DNA of 64,000 nt from Mycolicibacterium chitae (GTDB lineage: Bacteria > Actinomycetota > Actinomycetes > Mycobacteriales > Mycobacteriaceae). The stretch lies in contig NZ_LR134355.1 in the NCBI RefSeq assembly GCF_900637205.1, positions 3,286,001 to 3,350,000 of the forward strand. The letters run 5' to 3'. Positions within the stretch are counted from its first letter, which is position 1. Each line of letters starts with the position of its first letter. The position numbers were made by a program, and so were the translations under genes. The notes beneath the pieces were generated by a model, which was not told the DNA's origin, did no database searches, and was given only the letters and a program-made list of their open reading frames with translations. Shown here piece by piece: positions 18,094 to 26,322 of this stretch.

Positions 18094-18554
18094 GTCTGTT
18101 CCTTCCAGAAGTCCTTCAGGCCCGCCCGGACGGCGAAGACGTCGTCCGTCGTTCCCATGAGTTCGAATCGGTAGAGATACGGGACGCCGCACTTACGCGA
18201 GACGATCTCGCCCGCGTAGGCGAACTCGGCGCCGAAGTTGGTGTTGCCCGCGGCGATCACGCCGCGGATCAACGACCGGTTGTGTTCGTTGTTCAGAAAA
18301 GCGATGACCTGCTTGGGGACGTAACCCCCGGCGTCGGGGTCCGGGCCGTTGGCGCGTCCGCCGCCGTAGGTCGGCAGGATCAGCACGTACGGGGAATGGA
18401 CCTCGATGCGGTCATGCAGCGGGATGCGTGTCACCGGCCCGGGCCAGTCGAGCTTTTCCACGAATCGGTGGGTGTACTCCGACACGCTGGAGAAGTAGAC
18501 CAAGCTGCCCACCGGCTGCGCGTGTTCGGCGCGCTCGGTGTCAGTGCTCGGCAC
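18060..18554 (-). CDS. nrdI: NrdI flavodoxin-like protein
   Basis: 164-residue FMN protein that supplies oxidant for assembling the manganese-tyrosyl radical cofactor of NrdF. The FMN phosphate loop is [22 protein letters not shown] and [14 protein letters not shown] form the other flavin loops, and the ELMGTTDDV ... FWKEQTCH tail matches mycobacterial NrdI. The start is GTG with GGGAGGGG upstream. It carries about 15 extra N-terminal residues compared with the tuberculous protein as I recall it. It lies between nrdH and nrdE in the usual nrdHIE order. Confidence 0.95.
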   Translation of the reverse strand: MPSTDTERAEHAQPVGSLVYFSSVSEYTHRFVEKLDWPGPVTRIPLHDRIEVHSPYVLILPTYGGGRANGPDPDAGGYVPKQVIAFLNNEHNRSLIRGVIAAGNTNFGAEFAYAGEIVSRKCGVPYLYRFELMGTTDDVFAVRAGLKDFWKEQTCHLPSQLQNL

Positions 18555-18592
18555 GGTCGACCCCTCCCTCTCGGTCTCGTTGGTGGATGTGA

Positions 18593-18835
18593 TTAAGCGA
18601 TCTCCGCGGCCGCGGCGGCCAGCGCCTTGATCCGGTCCGGCCGGAAGCCCGACCAGTGCTCGTCGCCGGCGACGACGACGGGTGCCTGCAGGTAGCCCAG
18701 GGCCATGACGTAGTCACGGGCCTCGTTGTCCATGCTGATGTCGACGACCTCGTAGGCGACGCCCAGCTTGTCCAGCGCCTTGTAGGTGGCGTTGCACTGC
18801 ACGCAGGCGGGCTTGGTGTACACGGTGACGCTCAT
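18593..18835 (-). CDS. nrdH: NrdH glutaredoxin-like electron donor
   Basis: 80-residue thioredoxin-fold protein with active site CVQC (residues 11-14), which reduces NrdE and is itself reduced by thioredoxin reductase. The C-terminal [10 protein letters not shown] is a recognised NrdH segment. First gene of nrdHIE, with AGGAGAAG before its ATG. It is preceded by a 190-base leader and two NrdR boxes. Confidence 0.96.
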   Translation of the reverse strand: MSVTVYTKPACVQCNATYKALDKLGVAYEVVDISMDNEARDYVMALGYLQAPVVVAGDEHWSGFRPDRIKALAAAAAEIA

Positions 18836-19312
18836 CTTCTCCTACGTCTCCCTCACTCTGCTCAGCGAAGTCGATGGTTGATCGACTTGTACTTGACTTC
18901 GGACTTGTTCAACGGGTGGCACTCATTGCTGTTCAGCGCGCCGGTCGGCCCCGAAATTCCGTCTCTGCGGCACCGCCTCCGCCGGTGGCTCCCGGAGGTG
19001 ATCCGGGTCGGTTTCTGCGGTCCGGCTGACCTTCTACATCTTGGGTCTGTCGGCCTGTCAGACACTACACCTAGTGGCCGACATTGCGAAGAGATACCAG
19101 ATGTTCTGAACAACATTCGTGAAATTCCCAGGTCGTAAGCCCACTGAAGACCCGGCACTCGGCGTGTCGTAGATCACAACACGCCGAAAGCACCGCGCGC
19201 ACCGGCGGACTGTGCGTAGCTCGCGGCTCATCTCTACCACCGACCACCGACAAGCCGGCGAGCATCGGATTTCCCGGCGTGCCGGACCCGGGCCGCAGGG
19301 GGGCTACAGCAA
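18836..19312. other. Upstream region of nrdHIE
   Basis: About 480 bases without a credible gene; the open frames here have poor codon structure. It holds the NrdR box pair at 19031-19077 and a leader of about 190 bases before nrdH. The left half is less GC-rich than coding DNA. No riboswitch fold was recognised by eye. Confidence 0.6.
19031..19077 (-). promoter_or_regulatory. Pair of NrdR boxes upstream of nrdHIE
   Basis: ACACTACACCTAGTGG at 19062-19077 (palindromic CACTA-CACC-TAGTG) and a weaker copy CTTCTACATCTTGGGT at 19031-19046, 31 bases apart. Same core (CACC centre) and almost the same spacing as the pair upstream of nrdF2, implying joint control by NrdR. Confidence 0.78.
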
Positions 19313-19348
19313 AGTCGCCGGCGGGTCAAGACAGACCCGCCGGCGACT
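19313..19348 (-). terminator. Hairpin terminator of the FMN reductase gene
   Basis: Perfect 15-base inverted repeat AGTCGCCGGCGGGTC (19313-19327) and GACCCGCCGGCGACT (19334-19348) with a 6-base loop, 21 bases after the stop of the minus-strand FMN reductase gene. No U-run. Confidence 0.8.
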
Positions 19349-19369
19349 GGAGCCAAACTCTTCGGTGGA

Positions 19370-19951
19370 CTACTTGGCGACCAACGCCGCGCCGACCTCC
19401 TCGGCCAGGCTTTGCACGGCCCCGCGCACCTGCCCGACGAACTCGGCGTGTTCGGCCGGATGCTTGCCGTCGAACTGCTTGGTCGACACCGACAGGGAGA
19501 TGGCCTCGACCGGGGTGCCGCCGGCGATGCCGAACGACTTGCGCGCATCGTCGTGCGCCCAGGTGCCGCCGTAGCGACCGAGCGCCGCGCCGATGGCGGC
19601 GACGGGCTTGCCCTTGATCGGACTGTTGCCGTACGGCCGCGACAGCCAGTCGATCGCATTCTTCAACACGGCCGGCACCGTGCCGTTGTTCTCCGGCGTC
19701 ACGGCCAGCACGGCATCGGCGGCCGCTGCGGCGTCCCGCAGTGCGGCCGCCGCGGCGGGGACGGGTTCGACGTCGATGTCCTCGTTGTAGAACGGCACCT
19801 GATCCAGGCCCTCGTGGATCGTCAGCGCCACGCCTTCCGGCGCATTCGCTACGGCCACGTCGGCGATCTGCCGATTCACCGATTCAGCGCGCAGGCTGCC
19901 CACCAGAACCAGTACGTTCACATCCGTCGCCGTCTTACCCGTCTCAGCCAT
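19370..19951 (-). CDS. NADPH-dependent FMN reductase family protein
   Basis: 193-residue flavodoxin-fold oxidoreductase (Rv3054c-like) that uses NAD(P)H to reduce FMN, quinones or azo/nitro compounds. FMN contacts are GSLRAESVNRQ near the N-terminus and TPENNGTVPAVLKNAIDWLSRP, the hallmark of the NADPH_dep_FMN_red family. The ATG at 19951 is preferred (GAAGGG six bases upstream); an in-frame ATG at 19957 overlaps that ribosome-binding site. It is divergent from a TetR gene, with a perfect palindrome between them, so the regulator very likely controls this enzyme. Confidence 0.9.
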   Translation of the reverse strand: MAETGKTATDVNVLVLVGSLRAESVNRQIADVAVANAPEGVALTIHEGLDQVPFYNEDIDVEPVPAAAAALRDAAAAADAVLAVTPENNGTVPAVLKNAIDWLSRPYGNSPIKGKPVAAIGAALGRYGGTWAHDDARKSFGIAGGTPVEAISLSVSTKQFDGKHPAEHAEFVGQVRGAVQSLAEEVGAALVAK

Positions 19952-19997
19952 GCTCATCCCTTCGTCCGTGTGTGCTGACATCCTCGCATCGTTCAAC

Positions 19998-20011
19998 CGG
20001 ACCATGGTCCG
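19998..20011. promoter_or_regulatory. Palindromic operator between FMN reductase and TetR genes
   Basis: Perfect 14-base palindrome CGGACCATGGTCCG in an 89-base divergent intergenic region. It overlaps the place where a -35 would sit for the TetR gene: TAAAGT at 20028-20033 is a good -10, putting the transcription start at or next to the GTG at 20041. Probable binding site of the adjacent TetR. Confidence 0.65.
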
Positions 20012-20040
20012 CTTAATCCGGCTGAGCTAAAGTGGCGGAT

Positions 20041-20649
20041 GTGAATTCCGTCGGTGCAGCCTATGAGCTACCGCTGACCGACGCTATGCCCACCGAGCGC
20101 GGCGATGCGGCCCGCAACCGCCTCCGATTGCTCGACGCGGCCCGCCGCCTGGTCGCCGAGCACGGCGCCGACGCCGTCACCATGGACGACATCGCCGCCG
20201 CCGCCGGGGTCGGCAAGGGCACCCTGTTCCGCCGGTTCGGCAGCCGCGCCGGTCTGATGATGGTCCTGCTCGACGAGGACGAACGCGCCAGCCAACAGGC
20301 CTTTCTGTTCGGTCCGCCGCCGCTGGGCCCCGGTGCCCCGCCGCTGGAACGGCTGGTGGCCTTCGGCCGCGAGCGGATCCGTTTCGCGCACTCCCATCAC
20401 GCGCTGCTCTCGGCGGCCAGCCGCGATCCGCAGGTGCGTTCCACCGCGGCGGTGCTGGTGCTGCGCCGCCACGTCCGTGTCCTGCTGGAGGCCGCCGAGA
20501 CCTCCGGCGACCTCGACGCCCAGACGGATGCCCTGTTGGCGCTGTTGGCCGCGGACTACGTGGAGCACCGGATCGGCACGGATGGCCTGACCGTCGAGCA
20601 GTTGGGCGATGCGTGGGAGAGCCTGGCCCGCAAGCTGTGCGGACGGTAG
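20041..20649 (+). CDS. TetR-family transcriptional regulator (Rv3055-like)
   Basis: About 202 residues. HTH VTMDDIAAAAGVGKGTLFRRFGSRAGLM is canonical TetR, followed by a short effector domain. There is no ribosome-binding site before GTG 20041, and a TAAAGT -10 ends 7 bases upstream, so a leaderless transcript is likely; GTG 20032 and ATG 20086 are alternatives. The stop lies inside the start region of dinB2 (13-base overlap), making the regulator and polymerase one operon. Confidence 0.87.
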   Translation: MNSVGAAYELPLTDAMPTERGDAARNRLRLLDAARRLVAEHGADAVTMDDIAAAAGVGKGTLFRRFGSRAGLMMVLLDEDERASQQAFLFGPPPLGPGAPPLERLVAFGRERIRFAHSHHALLSAASRDPQVRSTAAVLVLRRHVRVLLEAAETSGDLDAQTDALLALLAADYVEHRIGTDGLTVEQLGDAWESLARKLCGR

Positions 20650-21713
20650 CCGAGGCAACCGAGGACGGCCCGGACCGCGGGCCGCCGCACTGGATCCTGC
20701 ACGTCGACCTCGACCAGTTCCTCGCCGCGGTCGAGTTGCGGCGCCGGCCGGACCTGGTCGGCACCCCGGTGATCGTCGGCGGCAACGGCGACCCCACCGA
20801 GGCCCGCAAGGTGGTCACCTGCGCGTCGTACGAAGCTCGCGAATTCGGCGTACACGCCGGCATGCCCCTGCGCGCCGCGGCGCGCCGTTGCCCCGAGGCG
20901 ACGTTCCTGCCCGCCGATCCCGATGCCTACGACGCGGCCTCCGAGGTGGTCATGGGCCTGCTTCGCGATCTCGGTCAGCCCTGCGAGGTCTGGGGCTGGG
21001 ACGAGGCCTACCTCGGCGCCCGCACCGAGGATCCGGTCGCGCTCGCCCGGCAGGTCAAGTCGGTCATCGCCGCGCAGACCGGGCTGTCCTGCTCGGTGGG
21101 GATCAGCGACAACAAGCAACGCGCCAAAGTGGCCACCGGTTTCGCCAAGCCCGACGGGATCTTCACCCTCACCGACGCCAATTGGATGGAGGTGATGGCC
21201 CAGCGCCCGGTGGACGCGCTGTGGGGCGTCGGCCCCAAAACCACCAAACGGCTTGCCGCCCTGGGCATCACCACCGTGCGCGAACTCGCCGCCGCCGACG
21301 CCGAGACCTTGACGGCGACCTTCGGCCCGTCGACCGGGCTGTGGATCCTGCTGCTGGCCAAGGGTGGCGGGGACGACGAGGTCAGCTCGCAACCCTGGGT
21401 CCCGCGCTCGCGCAGCCACGCGGTGACGTTCCCCCTCGATCTCACCGATCGCGCCGAGATCGATTCGGCGGTCACCGAATTGGCGCGACGCACCCTCGAC
21501 GAGGTGGTCGCCGACGGGCGCGTGGTCACCCGGGTCGCGGTGACCGTGCGCAGCAGCACGTTCTACACCCGCACCAAGATCCGCAAGCTGCCCTCCCCCG
21601 GCACCGACCCGGCCGCCGTCATCGGGACCGCACTGGCCGTGCTCGACCAGTTCGAGCTCGACCGGCCGGTGCGCCTCCTCGGAGTGCGGCTGGAACTGCA
21701 GCCACCCACCTAG
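20637..21713 (+). CDS. dinB2: Y-family DNA polymerase DinB2 (DinP)
   Basis: 358-residue translesion polymerase, Rv3056-like. Catalytic acids are Asp24 in HVDLDQF and the Asp-Glu pair in WGWDEAYLG. The palm and finger motifs CASYEAREFGVHAGMPLR and SVGISDNKQRAKVATGFAKP, the HhH segment LWGVGPKTTKRLAALGI and the little-finger SRSHAVTFPLDL are all present. The residue after Phe28 that normally forms the aromatic steric gate is Leu29. M. smegmatis DinB2 with the same Leu readily incorporates ribonucleotides, so this enzyme should too. The GTG start at 20637 overlaps the TetR gene. No beta-clamp motif was identified with confidence at the C-terminus. Confidence 0.92.
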   Translation: MRTVAEATEDGPDRGPPHWILHVDLDQFLAAVELRRRPDLVGTPVIVGGNGDPTEARKVVTCASYEAREFGVHAGMPLRAAARRCPEATFLPADPDAYDAASEVVMGLLRDLGQPCEVWGWDEAYLGARTEDPVALARQVKSVIAAQTGLSCSVGISDNKQRAKVATGFAKPDGIFTLTDANWMEVMAQRPVDALWGVGPKTTKRLAALGITTVRELAAADAETLTATFGPSTGLWILLLAKGGGDDEVSSQPWVPRSRSHAVTFPLDLTDRAEIDSAVTELARRTLDEVVADGRVVTRVAVTVRSSTFYTRTKIRKLPSPGTDPAAVIGTALAVLDQFELDRPVRLLGVRLELQPPT

Positions 21714-23188
21714 CCGAACCGGGCATAGCAGGTCTCGCCGTCGGCGTGGTCGACCAGCCCGGAGCGGAACGCCACGATCCGGGTGAACCCGGCGGGCACG
21801 GTGGCGCCGTCGACGTCGGTGGCGGCCTGCCCGTTGGTGAGCAACCCCGCGGCGGCCTCGTCGATGTCGCCGGCGGTCAGCCACAGCTGCTCACCCGAGG
21901 GCAACTCCACCGGCTCGCTGAGATGCCGCTGCGCCATTCCGGTCAGGCAGGCGGTGCGCAGGGCCGTCGCCGCCGAGCGCAGCGGCAGGCCGCGCTCGTG
22001 CTGCACCGCCAACAGGTACCGCGACACGACGATCGACAGCGCAGTGTTATCCCCCTGCAGCAGTACCGCATTCGTCCGCTCGTCACCCGGCTGCCCCAAG
22101 GCGCGCAGGGCCTCGACATCGACGGTGACGGTGTTGGTCGCCGGGCAGTACGACGCGGGTGCGGTGGCCCGGGCATCGGGGCAGTCGTGATCGTCCGGCG
22201 ACGAGGCGAACACCAATTCGGGCGCCGCGGTCGGCGCGTAGATCTGATCGAGCCCCTCGAACAGCACCGCGAGGGTGCGTTCGTTGACCGGGGCCTCGCC
22301 GGTCTCGAGCGCGCCGTCGCGGCCCTCCTGGAGGCTCATGGGGAGTTCGCCGCGGCGTTCCTCGACATCGCGCAGATCGATGGCGACACAGGCGTCGAGG
22401 CCGCGGACGAAGCCGGTCTGGAAGGCCGTCACCCGATCCACCGCCGTGCCGTGCCCGAACTCGAGCATCTTCTCGTCGTCGGGGCCCAGCAGCGGGTCGC
22501 GGATCGCGATCAGGCTGGCCAGCACGTGGCTCAGGCCATCGGCGGTGTCGATCTGGAACCGCCGCGAATTACCTTCCGCGACATGGCGGATGTAGACGCC
22601 GGCGAAGCAGTCGGCCTGCTGCTCCCGGACGATGGGCGCGGTGTCCTGATCGACGAGTTCGGCCATGTACTGCAGGGCGTGGCCGTATTCGTGGGCCACC
22701 AGACCCACCACGGACATCGGGCCGAAGTACTTCACCCCGATGGGCAGCAGCACGCCGCGGTCCCAGGCGATCGAGCGGTCCCGGGGGCAGAAGAACGCAT
22801 TCGGCTGACCGTACGGGCTGGCGCCGCAGATCCGCGGGCTGTCCCGGTCCTCGGCGTCGTAGGAGATCAGCCGGTTGACCCGGCGGAACGTCCCCGCAAA
22901 GGGTTCGCGGTAGTGCTGCGACCAGAACTCCTCGATGTCGTTGACGGCCGACAACGCCAGCGTGTCGATATCACCCTTGTCCGTGTTGAACACCTTGCCG
23001 ACGGGTCGCGGCGCGTCGGGCCGGATCCCGCTGGGGCCGTCGACCGCCGGCAGTCCTCCCACTCGATACGGGTCATACAGCGGCGACACCGCGGTCCCCT
23101 CGGTCTGTATCGCGCAGCCGGCCGCCACGGTGGCCGCCAGGGCCGCCAGCACGATCGTCCGTGCCGCACTCCGTCGAAGCTTCAGCAT
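21710..23188 (-). CDS. Putative neutral zinc metallopeptidase lipoprotein
   Basis: 492-residue exported protein. A basic/hydrophobic signal peptide ends at Cys25 (TVAAGC, an acceptable lipobox). The zinc motif HEYGH is at 166-170 with Glu189 in REQQADCFAGVY as likely third ligand, the pattern of the putative neutral zinc metallopeptidases (PF04228). Further cysteines (for example 121 and 134) suggest disulfides. The ATG at 23188 has GGGAGGGTGGG upstream. The stop overlaps the dinB2 stop by 4 bases, tail to tail. The target of the peptidase is unknown. Confidence 0.85.
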   Translation of the reverse strand: MLKLRRSAARTIVLAALAATVAAGCAIQTEGTAVSPLYDPYRVGGLPAVDGPSGIRPDAPRPVGKVFNTDKGDIDTLALSAVNDIEEFWSQHYREPFAGTFRRVNRLISYDAEDRDSPRICGASPYGQPNAFFCPRDRSIAWDRGVLLPIGVKYFGPMSVVGLVAHEYGHALQYMAELVDQDTAPIVREQQADCFAGVYIRHVAEGNSRRFQIDTADGLSHVLASLIAIRDPLLGPDDEKMLEFGHGTAVDRVTAFQTGFVRGLDACVAIDLRDVEERRGELPMSLQEGRDGALETGEAPVNERTLAVLFEGLDQIYAPTAAPELVFASSPDDHDCPDARATAPASYCPATNTVTVDVEALRALGQPGDERTNAVLLQGDNTALSIVVSRYLLAVQHERGLPLRSAATALRTACLTGMAQRHLSEPVELPSGEQLWLTAGDIDEAAAGLLTNGQAATDVDGATVPAGFTRIVAFRSGLVDHADGETCYARFG

Positions 23189-23393
23189 TCCCACCCTCCC
23201 GTCCCTGCGCGACGGCCATCCGCCACGCCGCGACAAATCGTAGCTCATGCTTCGGTTTAGTGGATACCAACACGGACAGAATCGCCATAAATCCGCATAT
23301 TACGTAGCGTCAACCCGCCACACCGCTCAGCAATAATCCGCTTTACCTCGCATTTCAGCGATCTTACTGCCGCAACGTCGCAAGGCTTGCATC

Positions 23394-23430
23394 GCTACGG
23401 TTTTAGGATTAAAGTCGTAGCATCCGATGC
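23394..23430 (+). promoter_or_regulatory. Possible leader stem-loop before the sensor-domain gene
   Basis: GCTACG (23394-23399) pairs with CGTAGC (23416-23421), and the flanking GCATC and GATGC can extend the stem past a short bulge. It lies in the unusually AT-rich 267-base gap between divergent genes, just before GAGGAG and the ATG at 23456. Function unproven. Confidence 0.3.
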
Positions 23431-23455
23431 AACATCGGGGATCGAGGAGATCGAG

Positions 23456-24178
23456 ATGAATCGCAGCTCCCTACCCGCCGCGGCCGCCGTCCTGGCCGGC
23501 GCGGCCGCCCTCGCCGCGGCTGGTTTCGGCGCCGCACCCGCCGCGGCCACCCCCGGCGTCGACCGGACGCCGGCGTTCACCTACGTCTCGCCGCTGGAGG
23601 CGCTGCTGCCGACCGCGCGGCAGCTCACGCACATCACCGGTTCGACGTCGCCCATGCGGGTGGTGGGGTCGGCGACCGAATTCACCGCTACCCGCGGGAC
23701 TCTCGAACCCGCCGTGTGCCTCGGCGCGTTCGAGCCGGGGCACCGCGACGGTTACGCGGTGCAGCCGTCTGGAATCGCCGGCCAGATCGCCGCCGACGGG
23801 AAGCCGGGCCGGGCACGCCACTACGTGCATCAGGTGGTGCTCGGCACCGCCGACACCGAGGCGGCCACGGCGCAACTGCGGGCATCGGCCCGCGCCTGGT
23901 CGCGCTGCGGCGCGCAGACCATCACCTTCACCAGCAGCTCCGGCAAGACCGTCCAATGGCGGCTCGACCCGGCCGAATTACACCGGGACAACACCGTTTT
24001 GGTGCAACGCCAGGTCGGTCGCGGCATCGTCTGCGAACGCGCGATGAGCGCCGCCACCGCCAAGGACGGCGGGGTCGTCGCCGACGTGCTGGCCTGCGAT
24101 CTGCGCGGCGGCGAGCCGGCCGGCCGGGCCGAGCAGATCGCGCTGACCATCGCCGGTAATTCCGCCCCCACCAGCTGA
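23456..24178 (+). CDS. Secreted PknH-sensor-like protein
   Basis: 240 residues. Cleavable signal peptide of about 32 residues (AVLAGAAALAAAGFGAAPAAA). The mature part resembles the extracytoplasmic sensor domain of mycobacterial PknH (PF14032-like): about 200 residues, paired cysteines (around CLGAFEPGH, WSRCGAQ, IVCERAM, LACDLRGG), and an alternating beta/alpha pattern. The ligand of this domain is unknown. A GAGGAG ribosome-binding site lies 7 bases before the ATG. The next gene encodes a membrane-anchored relative, so the two may be a duplicated pair. Confidence 0.75.
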   Translation: MNRSSLPAAAAVLAGAAALAAAGFGAAPAAATPGVDRTPAFTYVSPLEALLPTARQLTHITGSTSPMRVVGSATEFTATRGTLEPAVCLGAFEPGHRDGYAVQPSGIAGQIAADGKPGRARHYVHQVVLGTADTEAATAQLRASARAWSRCGAQTITFTSSSGKTVQWRLDPAELHRDNTVLVQRQVGRGIVCERAMSAATAKDGGVVADVLACDLRGGEPAGRAEQIALTIAGNSAPTS

Positions 24179-24210
24179 ACCCCCCACCCGGAACAACGTC
24201 AGGAGACCCC

Positions 24211-25158
24211 ATGAACGCACCGATCCCCGGCTTCGCCGGCCACAGCGACGAGAAGACGGTACGCATCGCCCCGCGTGGGGCCCACGGCCACGGCCCCGGC
24301 CCGGCACCGCAGCCCGTCGCAGCGCCGTACTGGTCCGCCCGTCCGCAGGTCCCGCCGTGGCAACCACCGCCGCCGCGGCCGGCCGGACGGCGCACGCTGT
24401 GGATCGCGCTGTCCGCCTCGGTGGCGCTCGGTGCCGCCCTGATCGGCACCGTCGTCGCGGTCACCGGCAACGACAGCGACGCACCGACCCCGGCCCCGAG
24501 CGTCACGCCGGCCGCGGCCGACACCGCCGATGACCCGTCGATTCCCGGCGATGAGGCGGACGAGATCGCCCCCGTGCCGGTGGCAGCCCTCTCAGGGCTG
24601 CTGCTGAACCTGCCGGAGGCCGCGGCCGTCGCGGGATCGGCCACCATGGCCGGCAGCCCCCTGTCCGGCGAGCGCATCTACGAGGCGATGGCCGACGAAC
24701 CCTACGTCGACGGCGACTGCGCGTCGTTGTCGCCGGGCCAGCTGTTGGCCTACCGCGGCAGCGGATTCACCGCGTCGCGTCAGCAGTTCCTCGCCGGGGA
24801 GACACCGCAGCGCAAGGTCGTACAGACGGTCGTGGCGTTCTCCGATGCCGCGGCCGCGCAGAACTATGTGGCCGCGGCCGCGCCGAAGTGGCGGGCCTGC
24901 GAGAACCGGACCGTGAATCTCGGCGTCGTCGGCGGGGATCCGATCTTCTGGGCCGTGGCCGGAGTCGGAGAATCCGGCGGCATCCTGGCGGCCACCAAGA
25001 TCGAGGAGGGCGGCGGCGGATGGGTCTGCCAGGACGGGCTCGCGGCCCGCAACAACGTCGTCATCGACTTCGCGATCTGCGGCGAGAACGTGCCGGAGTC
25101 CGTAGTGCCGGCCTACGTCGACAAGGTCGCCGACAAGATCGAGGGCATCGGGGGCTGA
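24211..25158 (+). CDS. Membrane-anchored PknH-sensor-like protein
   Basis: 315 residues with a Pro-rich cytoplasmic N-terminus (VPPWQPPPPRPAG), one membrane helix at about 63-86 (IALSASVALGAALIGTVVAV), an acidic Thr/Pro/Ala linker, and an external PknH-sensor-type domain with conserved cysteines (DGDCASLSPGQ, WRACENRTV, GWVCQDGL, FAICGENV). It looks like a PknH kinase in which the cytoplasmic kinase domain has been replaced by a short Pro-rich tail. Probably cotranscribed with the preceding secreted relative. A role in envelope sensing is inference. Confidence 0.78.
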   Translation: MNAPIPGFAGHSDEKTVRIAPRGAHGHGPGPAPQPVAAPYWSARPQVPPWQPPPPRPAGRRTLWIALSASVALGAALIGTVVAVTGNDSDAPTPAPSVTPAAADTADDPSIPGDEADEIAPVPVAALSGLLLNLPEAAAVAGSATMAGSPLSGERIYEAMADEPYVDGDCASLSPGQLLAYRGSGFTASRQQFLAGETPQRKVVQTVVAFSDAAAAQNYVAAAAPKWRACENRTVNLGVVGGDPIFWAVAGVGESGGILAATKIEEGGGGWVCQDGLAARNNVVIDFAICGENVPESVVPAYVDKVADKIEGIGG

Positions 25159-25206
25159 GCCGTCCCGCTCCGCGCGGTGTCACCGGCACCGGCTACGGTC
25201 GGCCCC

Positions 25207-26322
25207 ATGCTGTCGACCGTAGCCGTGCACGGTTACCGCTCCCTGCGCGACATCGTGCTCCCGCTGAGCCGGCTGACGGTCCTCACCGGCGCCAACGGCA
25301 CCGGCAAGTCCTCGGTGTATCGCGCACTGCGCCTGCTCTCGGACTGCGGACGCGGGGAGATTGTCGCGGCCCTGGCCCGGGAGGGCGGCCTGCAGTCCGC
25401 GCTGTGGGCCGGGACCGGCACCAAGAAGCGGACGGTGGAACTCAAACTCGGTTACGCCGCAGACGATTTCGGTTATCTCGTCGACCTTGGTCTGCCCCAG
25501 ATGGCCGGTATCGACTCGAAGTTTCACCGCGATCCCGAGATCAAGCGCGAAGTGGTGTTCGCCGGCCCGGTGCCACGGCCGAACACCACCCTGGTGCGGC
25601 GCACCGGCCCGCTGGCACAGGCCTGCGCCGACACCGGCCGCGGCTTCGACGACCTGACCCGCGCGCTGCCCACCTACCACAGCGTGCTGGCCGAGTTCGC
25701 CCACCCGGGACAGTCACCGGAATTGGCCGCGGTGCGAGATCGGTTGCGCGGCTGGCGTTTCTACGATGGCTTCCGGGTCGACGTCGGAGCCCCGGCCCGC
25801 CGGGCCGGTGTCGGCACCCGCAGTCCGGTCCTCGCCGACGACGGACACAACCTCGCCGCCGCCGTCCAGACCATCCTGGAGGCCGGCTTCGAGGACCTGC
25901 CCGCAGCGGTGGCCGAGGCTTTCGACGGGGCGACGGTCGCCACGTCGGTCAGCGACGGGTACTTCGACGTCGAGTTGCATCAACCCGGGGTGCTGCGGCC
26001 GCTGCGCTCGGCCGAATTGTCCGACGGCACATTGCGCTTCCTGCTGTGGGCGACCGCGCTGTGCAGTCCGCAGCCGCCGTCGCTGATGGTGCTCAACGAG
26101 CCCGAGACCTCGCTGCACCCGGACCTGGCGCGGCCGCTGGCCGGCCTTGTTCGGGCCGCGGCCGAGCGGACACAGGTCTTCGTCGTCACCCACTCGGCGC
26201 GGCTGCTCGAGTTCCTCGGCGCGGACGCCGCGGTGCTCGAGCTGGTCAAGGAGTCGGGTCAGACCCTGGTTGCCGGTCAGGGATTGCTGGACGCGCCGGC
26301 GTGGCACTGGGGTTCGCGCTGA
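25207..26322 (+). CDS. AAA_21-type ATPase
   Basis: 371-residue ABC/SMC-like ATPase. Walker A GANGTGKSS at residues 28-36, a signature-like region SDGTLRFLLW, Walker B LMVLNEPETSLHPDL near 293-306 and the switch histidine THS at about 329-331. No nuclease (TOPRIM) domain is fused, so it is not an OLD protein; the closest type is the stand-alone predicted ATPases of the RecF/AAA_21 group. ATG at 25207, 48 bases after the sensor gene. The last 77 bases overlap the convergent SDR gene. Role unknown. Confidence 0.8.
   Translation: MLSTVAVHGYRSLRDIVLPLSRLTVLTGANGTGKSSVYRALRLLSDCGRGEIVAALAREGGLQSALWAGTGTKKRTVELKLGYAADDFGYLVDLGLPQMAGIDSKFHRDPEIKREVVFAGPVPRPNTTLVRRTGPLAQACADTGRGFDDLTRALPTYHSVLAEFAHPGQSPELAAVRDRLRGWRFYDGFRVDVGAPARRAGVGTRSPVLADDGHNLAAAVQTILEAGFEDLPAAVAEAFDGATVATSVSDGYFDVELHQPGVLRPLRSAELSDGTLRFLLWATALCSPQPPSLMVLNEPETSLHPDLARPLAGLVRAAAERTQVFVVTHSARLLEFLGADAAVLELVKESGQTLVAGQGLLDAPAWHWGSR

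Noticed and set aside
15700..18174. Long plus-strand open frame antisense to nrdE
   Set aside because: Low-complexity Val/Asp/Leu/Gly translation with no domain; nrdE is unmistakable on the other strand.
18862..19158. Small gene in the nrdH upstream region
   Set aside because: No ribosome-binding site, Arg/Ser-rich composition, and it overlaps the NrdR boxes.
20609..23260. Long plus-strand frame over dinB2 and the peptidase
   Set aside because: Out of frame with dinB2 and antisense to the peptidase; Arg/Gly/Ala-rich shadow translation.
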